DNA of 33,498 nucleotides, taken from contig VGJU01000015.1 in NCBI GenBank assembly GCA_016867335.1, positions 1 to 33,498 of the forward strand. Direction: 5' to 3'. Positions 7,818-15,156 of the stretch are shown in pieces. The position numbers were made by a program, and so were the translations under genes. Position 1 is the first letter of the stretch; the number at the start of each line of letters is the position of its first letter. Source of the stretch: Candidatus Zixiibacteriota bacterium. GTDB lineage: Bacteria; JAAXHH01. The notes under the pieces were generated by a model. It searched no databases, was not told the DNA's origin, and saw nothing but the letters and a program-made list of their open reading frames with translations.

Positions 7818-8435
7818 ATGAACCTGTCAATAGGCTTGTCGGTGGTCATCCTGCTTGTGCTCGGAGCCTGTGCCAACCCGTCTATCTCTCCGACAGCCAC
7901 AGGGCGGATGCAGGGTCGGGTAGCGACACGAGGACAAGACGTTAGAGTCGAGGCGCGTCTTGACGATGTTTCAAGCCGGGTTGTCGCCGTAGGCACGGAC
8001 GGACGGTACACACTCTACGATCTGACACCCGGCGCGTACCGTGTCTATGCGTCCGCTCCCGGATATCAACGCTCCGCTGTGTCGGGAATCGTTACCGTAC
8101 AGGCCGGAGCGACCACCACCGCGCCCGATATCGTATTGACATGGACCGGAGAGGGGGTCGCTTCCGCCATGCTGACCGGAACCGTACGTGATGCCGCTAC
8201 CGGACATCCCGTAGAAGGCGTATACCTCGTCGTAGCGTGCGATCCATCCGAAATCGTCTGTCTGGGGCGGTCTGCCTTTACGAACACCGAAGGGAAATAC
8301 GTCATCGTTTCCATTCCTCCCGGCTATCGGTTTGATCTGATCGTCGGCAAAACCGGTTATTCCAATCGCTCTGTGCGGGGTAATGTACTTGGCGTCGACG
8401 GAACCATTCCGCTGGATCTGGCGTTGTTCCGATAG
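7818..8435 (+). CDS. Lipoprotein with two carboxypeptidase-regulatory-like beta-sandwich domains
   Basis: This 205-residue protein opens with a lipoprotein signal: hydrophobic SVVILLVLGAC with lipobox L15-G16-A17-C18, so it should be lipidated at C18 and membrane-anchored. Two similar beta-sandwich repeats follow (about 30-110 and 115-205), each with the CarboxypepD_reg pattern G-x-V, then DG/EG-x-Y-x-(L/V)-x-x-(L/I)-x-PG-x-Y/R (TDGRYTLYDLTPGAYRV and TEGKYVIVSIPPGYRFD). These domains usually bind or space out other extracytoplasmic modules and have no enzymatic activity themselves. An AAAGG ribosome site precedes the ATG by 6 bases. It is probably co-transcribed with the thioredoxin-like gene 35 bases downstream. 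The specific role is unknown. Confidence 0.82.
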   Translation: MNLSIGLSVVILLVLGACANPSISPTATGRMQGRVATRGQDVRVEARLDDVSSRVVAVGTDGRYTLYDLTPGAYRVYASAPGYQRSAVSGIVTVQAGATTTAPDIVLTWTGEGVASAMLTGTVRDAATGHPVEGVYLVVACDPSEIVCLGRSAFTNTEGKYVIVSIPPGYRFDLIVGKTGYSNRSVRGNVLGVDGTIPLDLALFR

Positions 8436-8470
8436 CACCCCGGCGTTTTACTTTAACCATAGGAGAAAAT

Positions 8471-9034
8471 ATGTCTACATCCAAGAAGGGATTTGGATTT
8501 CAGATGCTGGCGCTCGTGCTGATTGCCGGTGGCGTGGTGGCCGCGTGGATAAACGTGTCAAAGGCGCCGGCAGAAGCAGGTGACAGCCAAATACAGACCT
8601 CCGGCGGCAACGTAGAAGGTGTGGCGGCGAATTTCTCGTTGCCCGATCTATCCGGATCTACGGTACGGTTGTCCGATTTTGACGGTCAGGTAAAAATCGT
8701 GGACTTCTGGGCAACGTGGTGTCCACCGTGCCGCAAAGAAATCCCCCATTTTCAAGCGCTCCATGAAAAATATGGGACGCAAGGGCTAACAGTCATCGGT
8801 GTGGCACTGGACGACGAAGGGGGGTCTATCGTAAAACCTTTTGCCGAACAACAAGGTATGACATACACATCGGTTATCGGCAACGCCGACGTGGCACGGC
8901 AATACGGCGGTATCGAGGCGATCCCCACGACGTTCGTACTGGACAGACAAAACCGCATTTACCGGAAATATGTAGGATACCGGGATTATGCTACGTTCGA
9001 GGAAGACGTAAAGACGTTGCTGGCCCGTCAATAA
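8471..9034 (+). CDS. TlpA/ResA-like membrane-anchored thioredoxin-fold protein
   Basis: This 187-residue protein has an N-terminal membrane anchor (LALVLIAGGVVAAWI, about 13-27) and an extracytoplasmic AhpC/TSA-TlpA domain (about 50-187). The redox site is W83-C84-P-P-C87 in FWATWCPPCRKE, and the conserved cis-proline region is IEAIPTTFVLD. It resembles ResA/TlpA thiol-disulfide oxidoreductases that keep cysteines reduced outside the membrane, for example during cytochrome c maturation. No cytochrome c assembly genes are present here, so the client is unknown. AGGAG lies 6 bases before the ATG. It follows the lipoprotein and is closed by the bidirectional terminator at 9055-9098. Confidence 0.9.
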   Translation: MSTSKKGFGFQMLALVLIAGGVVAAWINVSKAPAEAGDSQIQTSGGNVEGVAANFSLPDLSGSTVRLSDFDGQVKIVDFWATWCPPCRKEIPHFQALHEKYGTQGLTVIGVALDDEGGSIVKPFAEQQGMTYTSVIGNADVARQYGGIEAIPTTFVLDRQNRIYRKYVGYRDYATFEEDVKTLLARQ

Positions 9035-9054
9035 ACCACTTCGGGTTGTCTTCG

Positions 9055-9098
9055 AAAAGAAAAACCCGTCTCCTTTTCCGGAGGCGGGTTTTTCTTTT
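9055..9098. terminator. Bidirectional rho-independent terminator
   Basis: Two 19-base arms (9055-9073 and 9080-9098) pair completely except for one G-U wobble, around a TTTTCC loop. The stem has a GC core (CCCGTCTCC/GGAGGCGGG) flanked by A and T tracts on both sides, so it can stop the thioredoxin gene from the left and the YceI gene from the right. Confidence 0.9.
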
Positions 9099-9137
9099 AC
9101 AGCTATACCGATGTTCTGTCACAGCAAAGGCCGTCGG

Positions 9138-9190
9138 TTACTGTTTGGCTTCCATGGCTTCGATATGGAGTTCGATTTTTACCTCATCGC
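9138..9190 (-). other. Out-of-frame C-terminal tail of the YceI gene
   Basis: In the frame shifted by one base from the YceI gene, this stretch encodes GDEVKIELHIEAMEAKQ and then TAA (9138-9140). That is the normal last strand of the YceI barrel. A CC at 9190-9191 where CCC is expected would restore one continuous frame of 196 residues. Confidence 0.75.
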
Positions 9191-9727
9191 CACGGCCACA
9201 CCGCCCGCATCCAAAATACGGCTCCACTTGACACCATAGTCCTGCCGGTTGATCGTCGTGGACGATTCGATACCGATCAATTTACCGCGTCCGTCCATGA
9301 TTGGTCCGGTAAGTGTAAACGGCAACGCGATCTCTTTGGTAACCCCGTGCATGGTAAACGAGCCGTGCGCTACCCAACCGGTGTTTTTCTTTTCGATACG
9401 CGTGCTCTTGAATGTGATTTCCGGATAGGTCGGAGCGTCGAAAAAGTCCGGACTGCGCAGATGGTTGTCGCGCCCCTTGTTGGCGGTGTTGATGCTGGCG
9501 GTTTTGATGGTGACCGTCACGGACGACTTGGTGATGTCCGACGGATCGAGCATGATTTCGCCCATATAGTCGGTAAAACTGCCTTTTACCATGCTGACCA
9601 TGTTATGACGAACGGCAAAACCGACCGACGAGTGTACCTTGTCAATGTTGTATTTTTCGGCGGCTACGGCATTGCCGGTCAGAAAAGCCACAACACCCAA
9701 CGTCAGCACAAAACGAAAACGGTTCAT
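9179..9727 (-). CDS. YceI-family periplasmic lipid-binding protein, 3' end frameshifted
   Basis: As written, this is a 182-residue protein with a signal peptide (MNRFRFVLTLGVVAFLTGNAVAA, cleavage near AVA-AE) and the YceI beta-barrel. Family motifs visible are YNIDKVHSSVGFAVRHNM, NTANKGRDNHLRSPDFFD and GVKWSRILDAGGVAV. YceI proteins bind long amphiphiles such as polyprenoids in the periplasm. The ATG at 9727 was chosen because it starts the signal peptide. The last 3 residues (AMR) before the stop at 9179 are not family-like. The genuine tail follows in another frame (see 9138-9190), so there is a one-base deletion, real or from sequencing. It is a single-gene unit between a promoter candidate and the shared terminator. 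Confidence 0.88.
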   Translation of the reverse strand: MNRFRFVLTLGVVAFLTGNAVAAEKYNIDKVHSSVGFAVRHNMVSMVKGSFTDYMGEIMLDPSDITKSSVTVTIKTASINTANKGRDNHLRSPDFFDAPTYPEITFKSTRIEKKNTGWVAHGSFTMHGVTKEIALPFTLTGPIMDGRGKLIGIESSTTINRQDYGVKWSRILDAGGVAVAMR

Positions 9728-9826
9728 GGTATCTCTTTGGGATAAAAGGGAATAAAAAGGAAGGTGTCTCACAGCAACACCACATCATCTCATAAAGACG
9801 CTAAAGCAAAGCAATCGGTTCCCGGA

Positions 9827-9856
9827 TATATACATCCATATTCGGAATTTTTTCAA
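9827..9856 (-). promoter_or_regulatory. Candidate sigma-70 promoter for the YceI gene
   Basis: On the minus strand, TTGAAA (plus 9851-9856), 18 bases, then TATATA (plus 9827-9832), about 100 bases upstream of the YceI start. The hexamers are good and the spacer slightly long. Confidence 0.45.
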
Positions 9857-9861
9857 ACGAA

Positions 9862-11325
9862 CTACACGCGCTGTCGTCTTTGGCCGACGTAATCGGTGAT
9901 ATGGGCGCCGTACCGCTCGACAAACGGTTCAAACAGGTCGGTCCCCCGAACGATCTTGCGACAGTCGGACGCACCGCAGGCACAGGAAAAGGCGGGCATG
10001 GATTCGTGACAGAATGTGGCAAAATCGAGCGTAATTTCCTCTCCGGACTTTATCGGGTGGCGCGTGACTACGCTTAGCCCTTCCCACCAAGCGTTCGGGG
10101 CGCACGAGTGCCGGACGGGACGCCAATCATTTGGATCGTCGGTCCACAGACTCCAGATATCGTCGGTAATCGGAAACCCGTTGCGGTCGAGCCATGTCCC
10201 ATGCTGTGCCCCCGGAAGATGGGTAGTGCCGGTCCTGTGGGTGAGGGTATGTGGATGGTCTTCGAAAGAAAAGACAACCCCGCCTTGCGGTATGTCGTTC
10301 GTAGCAAAAAGACCGTAGTGGCCGTCGCGGTGCAAACGCACTTCGTATTTTTTCCGGCGTTTGGCATGACGCGAAAGCGCTGCGCGGAGGATGGTGTCTA
10401 CAAAACCCGCGTGCCCCCCGGGATCGTTCATCAGGATAAAATCGGCACTGCCTGCGTCTTCAGGGGGATAGAACACCCCGCAGTTGGGATTGATCTCCAG
10501 CATGTACAACTCGCCCGCCGTGTTCATCCGGATGTCACAGCGACCGTAGCTAGCCCCGTTTAGCCCGGTAAACATCCGACGCGACATGGATGTAAGCCGC
10601 TCAATCAAATCGGGATCGTCACACCGACGACAGCCCATACGCGCAAAATCCACCCATTTGAGGTTGAAATGCTTGAATGTCTCCCCTTCAGGAAACATAA
10701 ACTCGACAGGGCGATAGACGATGGGGGTCTGCGGATCGTCGGGATTTTCGGCGACAAGCACGGTAAACTCTTTGCCGTCGATAAACTCTTCGATCAGCGC
10801 GCCACCATAGACCTCCATCATGAAACGCGCCTGTTCACGGAGCGCGTCGGGCGTGGTTACACGCGAGGCGGCAGTAAGACCGATGCTGCTGTAGCTGTTG
10901 GGATGTTTGACGATCATGGGAAAACGAAGCGACACGGCAGCAGCATCCACATCTTCGGCGTTTAGCACAAAACGGCAGGGAGGAGTGGGGATGTCGAAGA
11001 ATGCGCACACCATCTTCATCTGCTGTCTTGTTGGTTCATAGAAGGCCGACGTCGCACCGGTAAACGGCACGTCGAGCCGTTCCAGCGTTTCCACAATCTC
11101 GATGCCCGGAGATTCGCCACCCCACGAACCGTCGCAGAGATTGACAACTACGTCGAACCCTTTGCGGGTCAGTTCCATCACCTGGCGGACACCGTTGGTG
11201 CGTGTCAGAAAATACCGTTCCCACGCATACCGGGCAAAATAGGCTTCCGGTGACGAGGGGGGGTTGTATTCCCCATAGGGGGCCTGAGACAAACCATAGT
11301 CTTCTTCGAGAATACATACTTTCAT
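9862..11325 (-). CDS. ATP-grasp (D-Ala-D-Ala ligase-like) and SET-domain fusion protein
   Basis: This 487-residue protein has two enzymatic parts. Residues 1 to about 320 are a D-Ala-D-Ala-ligase-like ATP-grasp fold. It has K140 in PMIVKHPNSYSSIGL, the ATP-pocket stretch EEFIDGKEFTVLV (179-191), and the metal-binding GRCDIRMNTAGELYMLEINP (261-280) with D264, E277 and N279. Residues about 325-440 are a SET domain: GHYGLFATNDIPQGGVV, then RHSCAPNA (405-412, the NHSCxPN core with R for N) and SGEEITLDFATF. A post-SET zinc-type CxCx4C follows (C448, C450, C455). SET domains methylate lysine with SAM; ATP-grasp enzymes form amide or peptide bonds. One polypeptide may therefore ligate and methylate the same peptide or amino-acid product. 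AAGGA lies 7 bases before the ATG. No obvious peptide substrate is adjacent, apart from a doubtful 54-residue frame just upstream. Confidence 0.87.
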   Translation of the reverse strand: MKVCILEEDYGLSQAPYGEYNPPSSPEAYFARYAWERYFLTRTNGVRQVMELTRKGFDVVVNLCDGSWGGESPGIEIVETLERLDVPFTGATSAFYEPTRQQMKMVCAFFDIPTPPCRFVLNAEDVDAAAVSLRFPMIVKHPNSYSSIGLTAASRVTTPDALREQARFMMEVYGGALIEEFIDGKEFTVLVAENPDDPQTPIVYRPVEFMFPEGETFKHFNLKWVDFARMGCRRCDDPDLIERLTSMSRRMFTGLNGASYGRCDIRMNTAGELYMLEINPNCGVFYPPEDAGSADFILMNDPGGHAGFVDTILRAALSRHAKRRKKYEVRLHRDGHYGLFATNDIPQGGVVFSFEDHPHTLTHRTGTTHLPGAQHGTWLDRNGFPITDDIWSLWTDDPNDWRPVRHSCAPNAWWEGLSVVTRHPIKSGEEITLDFATFCHESMPAFSCACGASDCRKIVRGTDLFEPFVERYGAHITDYVGQRRQRV

Positions 11326-11421
11326 GAGAGTCCTTTTTCACTTCCGATACCGTAGGTTTTGTCTTCCCGTTACCACACTTTGACGGTTGTAGCTCGATAC
11401 GACTTACTATAACGTCGGTCT

Positions 11422-11586
11422 TCAGTTCCCTGCGTCGGCTTTCGATTCGCTCGATCCAAGTATTGCCGGATGACCGGCCATCCATCGGTCGTGGTCATCC
11501 CCTTTATATACCCCACGGGTATTCGACCGGGCCAGCGTTTTCTTTAACGCCCGCAGTTTTTCCTTGTTGCGGATAAAACCCAGCAA
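11422..11586 (-). CDS. Possible small basic protein, unrecognised
   Basis: A TTG-initiated 54-codon frame encodes a charged, protein-like sequence (beginning MLGFIRNKEKLRALKKTLAR, including a D-D-H-D-R-W segment, and ending KADAGN). It lies upstream of and parallel to the ATP-grasp/SET gene, with 96 bases between them. There is no strong ribosome site and I recognise no family. The amphipathic lysine-rich N-terminus is the only reason to list it. It could be a small partner or substrate of the downstream enzyme, or simply chance. Confidence 0.22.
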   Translation of the reverse strand: MLGFIRNKEKLRALKKTLARSNTRGVYKGDDHDRWMAGHPAILGSSESKADAGN

Positions 11587-11703
11587 AACAGACTCTGTAG
11601 GTGTGGATCAAGGCCATTTTTTTACTCTTTATACCCGTCATAACCGCCTGTTCGCTCTTTATCTCGATATTTTTGTCATCCTCGCCTGATTTGAAGAACC
11701 CTG

Positions 11704-11731
11704 TTGACAATTCCTTAATCCATTCTACTCT
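11704..11731 (+). promoter_or_regulatory. Candidate sigma-70 promoter for the second PhyH gene
   Basis: TTGACA (11704-11709), 16 bases, then TACTCT (11726-11731). It lies 60 bases before the ATG at 11792 in an AT-rich stretch. The consensus -35 makes it credible. Confidence 0.5.
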
Positions 11732-11791
11732 TTACACACACAGAATCAACTATGTTTTCCCACGTAGGCAACCCATCAGGAGAAACTTGAC

Positions 11792-12721
11792 ATGAACCTT
11801 ACCCTTGAGCCGCCGGGACCGGCTATCGAAGTCCCCAAACCCATCCGCGACGACCAAGTACATTTTTTTATCGAACAAGGCTATTTGGTTGTTCCGGATT
11901 TGATCCCCGAAGCGGAACAAGCCGAACTCAAAACCGATCTGATCGACATTGCGCGAGGAAAGTATCCGTGCGAGGGCATTACGCCTGCCTCGTCGGACGC
12001 GACCGACGAGGCAGTGCTTCGCCAGATTCTGTGTATCCATCAACCACATTTTATTAGCCCGGTCATCGAGAAATACGTCCGGCATCCGTTGATCTGCGGT
12101 ATTCTGAGCCAGATCACCGCCGCCCATCTGCCGTTCTGGGACGGCAGTGTCAAGTGCATGCAGTCGATGTATTTTGTCAAACCACCGGGTTTCCAAGGGC
12201 AGGCATGGCATCAGGACGAAATCTACATCCCCTCCCGCGATCGTTCGCTGATCGGTGCGTGGATCGCCCTTGACGATGCTACCATAGAAAACGGCTGTCT
12301 GTGGGTAATTCCCGGATCGCACCGCATGGGCTATCTATATAGGCAACGTGAACACGGCAACCCCGACGAGTTCGATTTTGCTCCGGAAAGCTACGGGTTT
12401 GACGAAAGTCTCGAAGTGCCGGTAGAGGTAAAGGCGGGGACTTTGGTATTTTTTAACGGGTATTTGCTCCACCGTTCACGCAAAAACCGGGGAAACATAT
12501 ATCGCCGCGTGCTGGTAAACCACTACTGCAATGCGTGGAGTCTTTTGCCCTGGAGCATCAAAGAGGGAGAACGGGTCGCCAACGCGGACCGGCGTTGTGT
12601 GATTCCGGTCTCCGGCGCGGATCCGTACGCATGGAAAGGTTATGATACGCCCCCGCGTTCGGTGTGGCTGCGTAACTGCAAAGCAGGCGACGAACTCAAA
12701 ACGACAACACAAAAAGTCTGA
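11792..12721 (+). CDS. Phytanoyl-CoA dioxygenase (PhyH) family protein
   Basis: This 309-residue Fe(II)/2-oxoglutarate oxygenase has a complete active site: H140-Q-D142 (AWHQDEIYI), distal H227 (GYLLHRSRKN) and the 2-oxoglutarate arginine R238 or R239. ENGCLWVIPGSH (166-177) is the strongest family signature. It would hydroxylate an unknown substrate in the cytoplasm using O2 and 2-oxoglutarate. AGGAGA lies 8 bases before the ATG. It stands alone between a promoter candidate and the convergent nuclease-like gene (15 bases apart). It is only distantly similar to the PhyH protein at 2188-3063, which lacks the aspartate ligand. Confidence 0.92.
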   Translation: MNLTLEPPGPAIEVPKPIRDDQVHFFIEQGYLVVPDLIPEAEQAELKTDLIDIARGKYPCEGITPASSDATDEAVLRQILCIHQPHFISPVIEKYVRHPLICGILSQITAAHLPFWDGSVKCMQSMYFVKPPGFQGQAWHQDEIYIPSRDRSLIGAWIALDDATIENGCLWVIPGSHRMGYLYRQREHGNPDEFDFAPESYGFDESLEVPVEVKAGTLVFFNGYLLHRSRKNRGNIYRRVLVNHYCNAWSLLPWSIKEGERVANADRRCVIPVSGADPYAWKGYDTPPRSVWLRNCKAGDELKTTTQKV

Positions 12722-12736
12722 TAAGATCCGGTTTTT

Positions 12737-13303
12737 TCAAAAACACTGGAAAGACCGGGGTGAAGTCGTCTCGGCGACATGCCACAAGGATTCGGGCAAC
12801 ACCCGTGCCAGCCCGTACTCCGCCACGCGCATCCTAAGCGACCGAGCCACCGCATCGCCTGTCGGTCGCGGAAGTCCCTGCAACTCTCGGATAAACCGTT
12901 TTAGCCCCGCCTCGCAGAAAGCCGCAGGAAATACCGCATTGGGCGAAAAACCGTGCGGTATCTCCTGCGTCACCGTTGCCGTCAGTTCGAAAAAACGACG
13001 AAACGTCTGCGTATCCAGTTGGAGCCAATAAGGAAAACGGATGATCCGATGCCCGTGTTTTTCGGCGATGCGGTCCTGCTCCCGGTCGATCCGAATACGA
13101 AACGGATCCGTATAGTGTATCGCGTCATCGTATTCGATAAAAACGATGCCTTCCGTCGTGTACAGTGCCATGTCCCGGCTGCGTGTCGGGCCTTTGATCT
13201 GCACGGTTTCCCCGCACCAGCGTTCCCCCGCCGCCGCGCGCAAGGCGCAGGCCAGCCGTTCCCGTGTAAGAGAACCGTCGATGAGTACGGTCGGTGCGTT
13301 CAT
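12737..13303 (-). CDS. DUF559/Vsr-like restriction-endonuclease-fold protein
   Basis: This is a 188-residue protein. Its centre (IVFIEYDDAIHYTDPFRIRI, then DREQDRIAEKHGHRIIRFPYW) matches the DUF559/very-short-patch-repair-like endonuclease fold. An acidic strand E-Y-D is followed by H-Y, a D-x-x-D/R helix and a final hydrophobic strand R-I-I-R-F. These residues would form a PD-(D/E)xK-type metal site, but the exact catalytic set is inferred. The ATG overlaps the hemH stop as ATGA (13300-13303), with GGAG inside the hemH end, so the two genes are translationally coupled. It converges on the second PhyH gene. A nuclease-like protein behind ferrochelatase is unexpected; a housekeeping role is unknown. 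Confidence 0.65.
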   Translation of the reverse strand: MNAPTVLIDGSLTRERLACALRAAAGERWCGETVQIKGPTRSRDMALYTTEGIVFIEYDDAIHYTDPFRIRIDREQDRIAEKHGHRIIRFPYWLQLDTQTFRRFFELTATVTQEIPHGFSPNAVFPAAFCEAGLKRFIRELQGLPRPTGDAVARSLRMRVAEYGLARVLPESLWHVAETTSPRSFQCF

Positions 13304-14325
13304 GCGGGACGCATCTCCGGACGCCCCGAAAGACAACACCCAACCACACACCGATCGGGCAATGGCAAAAGATCGCCGAGACAGACCCGCTCCGGCATGT
13401 CGTAAAGCCGCTCTTCGATCAGTTCGCGTATCATGGAGACAACCCGAGGATGCGTACCCACCGTCTCCGCGCGCACCATACGGTGCCCAAGCCGGTCGCA
13501 GACGGCCCGCGCCGCTACGTCGATGTCGTAGACCACCTCTATATGGTCCGAGACAAAGCCGATGGGCACGACGATCACATCGCGCGATCCTTTCCGGTTA
13601 TATAATTCCTGTAGATAATCACCGATATCCGGCTCCAGCCAAGGCTGCGAAGATGGTCCGCTTCGGCTTTGATACACAAGCGTCCACTCCGGATGCTCAA
13701 CCGATGCGGCAATAAGCCGAGCGGTTTCACGCAACTGCGTTTCGTACCGACAGCCGGCGGCCATCGCAAGCGGTATCGAGTGCGCAGTAAACACCCATTC
13801 GCAAGAGGCTCTTCGCTCCGACGGTATCTGGTTCAACGCTGCCGCAACTCGATCGGTCTGTGCCGCGAGAAAACCCGGATGATGAAAAAACGCCCGCAGT
13901 TTGTCTATGACAGGCGCACCTTCCCCGACCGCCCGACGCGCCTCCTCGATATTTTCCAGATACTGACGACAATTCGAATACGAAGAGTAGGCCGAAGTGA
14001 CAAAAGCGAGCGCCCGCCGTACGCCGTCCCGTTTCATCGTCTCGACCGTATCCGGCAACATGGGGTGCCAGTTCCGGTTGCCCCAGTACACAGGCAGGTC
14101 CATCCCCTGTGTTTTCAATTCGGTTTCGAGTGCCGCGATCAACCGACGATTTTGCCCGTTGATCGGGCTGACACCGCCAAAACGCCGATAGTGCTTGGCA
14201 ACCTCCTCCATGCGTTCCGGCGGGACGTTGCGCCCGCGCAGCACGTTGTGCAAAAACGGCATGATGTCTTCCGGTCCTTCGGGACCGCCAAACGAAACGA
14301 CCAATATCGCCTGATAATCCGCCAT
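13300..14325 (-). CDS. hemH: Ferrochelatase, coproporphyrin (CpfC) type likely
   Basis: This 341-residue type II chelatase inserts Fe(II) into a porphyrin. Catalytic H182 (FTAHSIP) and E263 (SDHIEVVYD) are in place. The N-terminus (LVVSFGGPEGPEDIMPFL) and VYWGNRNWHPMLPDTV closely resemble actinobacterial CpfC enzymes. Those enzymes act on coproporphyrin III and carry a [2Fe-2S] cluster held by one central and several C-terminal cysteines. Here C119 (YSNCRQY) and C315, C326, C330 and C331 could serve, though the C-terminal spacing differs. The start at 14325 is chosen for the adjacent purine-rich GAGGGGGG site. The divergent neighbour is hemQ, the next enzyme in the coproporphyrin route, so the assignment is supported by context. 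Confidence 0.93.
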   Translation of the reverse strand: MADYQAILVVSFGGPEGPEDIMPFLHNVLRGRNVPPERMEEVAKHYRRFGGVSPINGQNRRLIAALETELKTQGMDLPVYWGNRNWHPMLPDTVETMKRDGVRRALAFVTSAYSSYSNCRQYLENIEEARRAVGEGAPVIDKLRAFFHHPGFLAAQTDRVAAALNQIPSERRASCEWVFTAHSIPLAMAAGCRYETQLRETARLIAASVEHPEWTLVYQSRSGPSSQPWLEPDIGDYLQELYNRKGSRDVIVVPIGFVSDHIEVVYDIDVAARAVCDRLGHRMVRAETVGTHPRVVSMIRELIEERLYDMPERVCLGDLLPLPDRCVVGCCLSGRPEMRPA

Positions 14326-14354
14326 TTCCCCCCTCTTTGGTTTTGACAAAATGC

Positions 14355-14383
14355 TTGATCGGGCCCTCTGTTGCGTATATTGT
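14355..14383 (+). promoter_or_regulatory. Candidate promoter for hemQ
   Basis: TTGATC (14355-14360), 17 bases, then TATTGT (14378-14383), 45 bases before the hemQ ATG. The same AT-rich block, read leftward as TACAAT, may also serve hemH. The -10 is imperfect. Confidence 0.35.
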
Positions 14384-14427
14384 ACCTTACTGTCACACAG
14401 GACAAGAACGAAACCTAAGGAGCGCTC

Positions 14428-15147
14428 ATGTCATCCGAATCCCATTCATCCCCCGATATGCGGGAATACGGCGCGCCGGTAGACGGAAAACCGCAGACCA
14501 GCGACCGCCGTCTCTATATGCAACTCCAAGCGTATACCGGCGTGACCGATATGGGGACGATCCGGAACGCGCTGTCGGCGTCCGGGCTTGCAGCGGCGCT
14601 GTATGCGGATGCCGCAGATCCGATGGGTGCGGGGATCGTTTTCCTTTCGGAAAATCCCGACGACTTTGTAGCCGATATCCGAAGCCTCCTCGCTACCACC
14701 CCTTTCGACGGTCTGAAACGTCGTCCGGAAATGACGATGTTCGGAAGAAGCTACGCCACAGGATATGAGCCGGACCTCGAAGATGCGCTTGTCGGTCGTC
14801 CGCGTAGGACAGTGCTCAATCCGGACTGGCTCTGGGCGATCTGGTATCCCTTGCGACGCAACGGCGCGTTTGCGCGACTGGACGGCAAGACACAGCGTGA
14901 AATCCTCATGGAACATGCCGCCATTGGCCGAGCCTATGGACGCGCCGATGTTGCGCACGATATCCGGTTGGCCTGCTACGGCATGGACGAACACGACAAC
15001 GATTTTGTCATCGGACTGGTGGGAAAAGCCCTGCATCCGCTGTCCAAAGTCGTTCAAGATATGCGCAAGACACAACAGACTTCGTTGTACATAGATTCGC
15101 TGGGGCCGTTTTTTATCGGCAAAAAGACATGGGCAAGCGAGCGGTAG
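14428..15147 (+). CDS. hemQ: Coproheme decarboxylase HemQ (chlorite dismutase family)
   Basis: This 239-residue protein catalyses peroxide-dependent decarboxylation of coproheme III to heme b, the last step of the coproporphyrin-dependent pathway. The proximal heme histidine H163 sits in MEHAAIGRAYG, and the reactive tyrosine is probably Y140 in AIWYPLRRNG. Further family blocks are IRLACYGMDEHDNDFVIGLV and R-K-T-Q-x(7)-D-S-L-G-P-F-F-I-G. It lacks the distal arginine-centred motif expected of true chlorite dismutases, as far as can be seen. AAGGAG lies 6 bases before the ATG. Placement divergent from ferrochelatase strongly supports heme synthesis rather than chlorite detoxification. It converges on mutY with a 9-base gap. 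Confidence 0.92.
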   Translation: MSSESHSSPDMREYGAPVDGKPQTSDRRLYMQLQAYTGVTDMGTIRNALSASGLAAALYADAADPMGAGIVFLSENPDDFVADIRSLLATTPFDGLKRRPEMTMFGRSYATGYEPDLEDALVGRPRRTVLNPDWLWAIWYPLRRNGAFARLDGKTQREILMEHAAIGRAYGRADVAHDIRLACYGMDEHDNDFVIGLVGKALHPLSKVVQDMRKTQQTSLYIDSLGPFFIGKKTWASER

Positions 15148-15156
15148 ACGATACGG

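Larger units (their letters stand above)
11326..11791. other. 466-base intergenic region
   Basis: This gap separates the leftward ATP-grasp/SET gene from the rightward second PhyH gene. Its right part (about 11600-11760) is clearly more AT-rich than its surroundings. It contains a rightward promoter candidate at 11704-11731 and a low-confidence leftward reading frame at 11422-11586. I see no tRNA, repeat or terminator in it. Confidence 0.6.

Noticed and set aside
11601-11795. A 64-codon rightward GTG frame with a hydrophobic, lipobox-like start ending on the PhyH ATG
   Set aside because: It runs across the promoter at 11704-11731, has no ribosome site, and its composition reflects the AT-rich intergenic DNA.
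14428-15147. Calling the chlorite-dismutase-family protein a chlorite dismutase
   Set aside because: The divergent ferrochelatase and motif wording fit HemQ.
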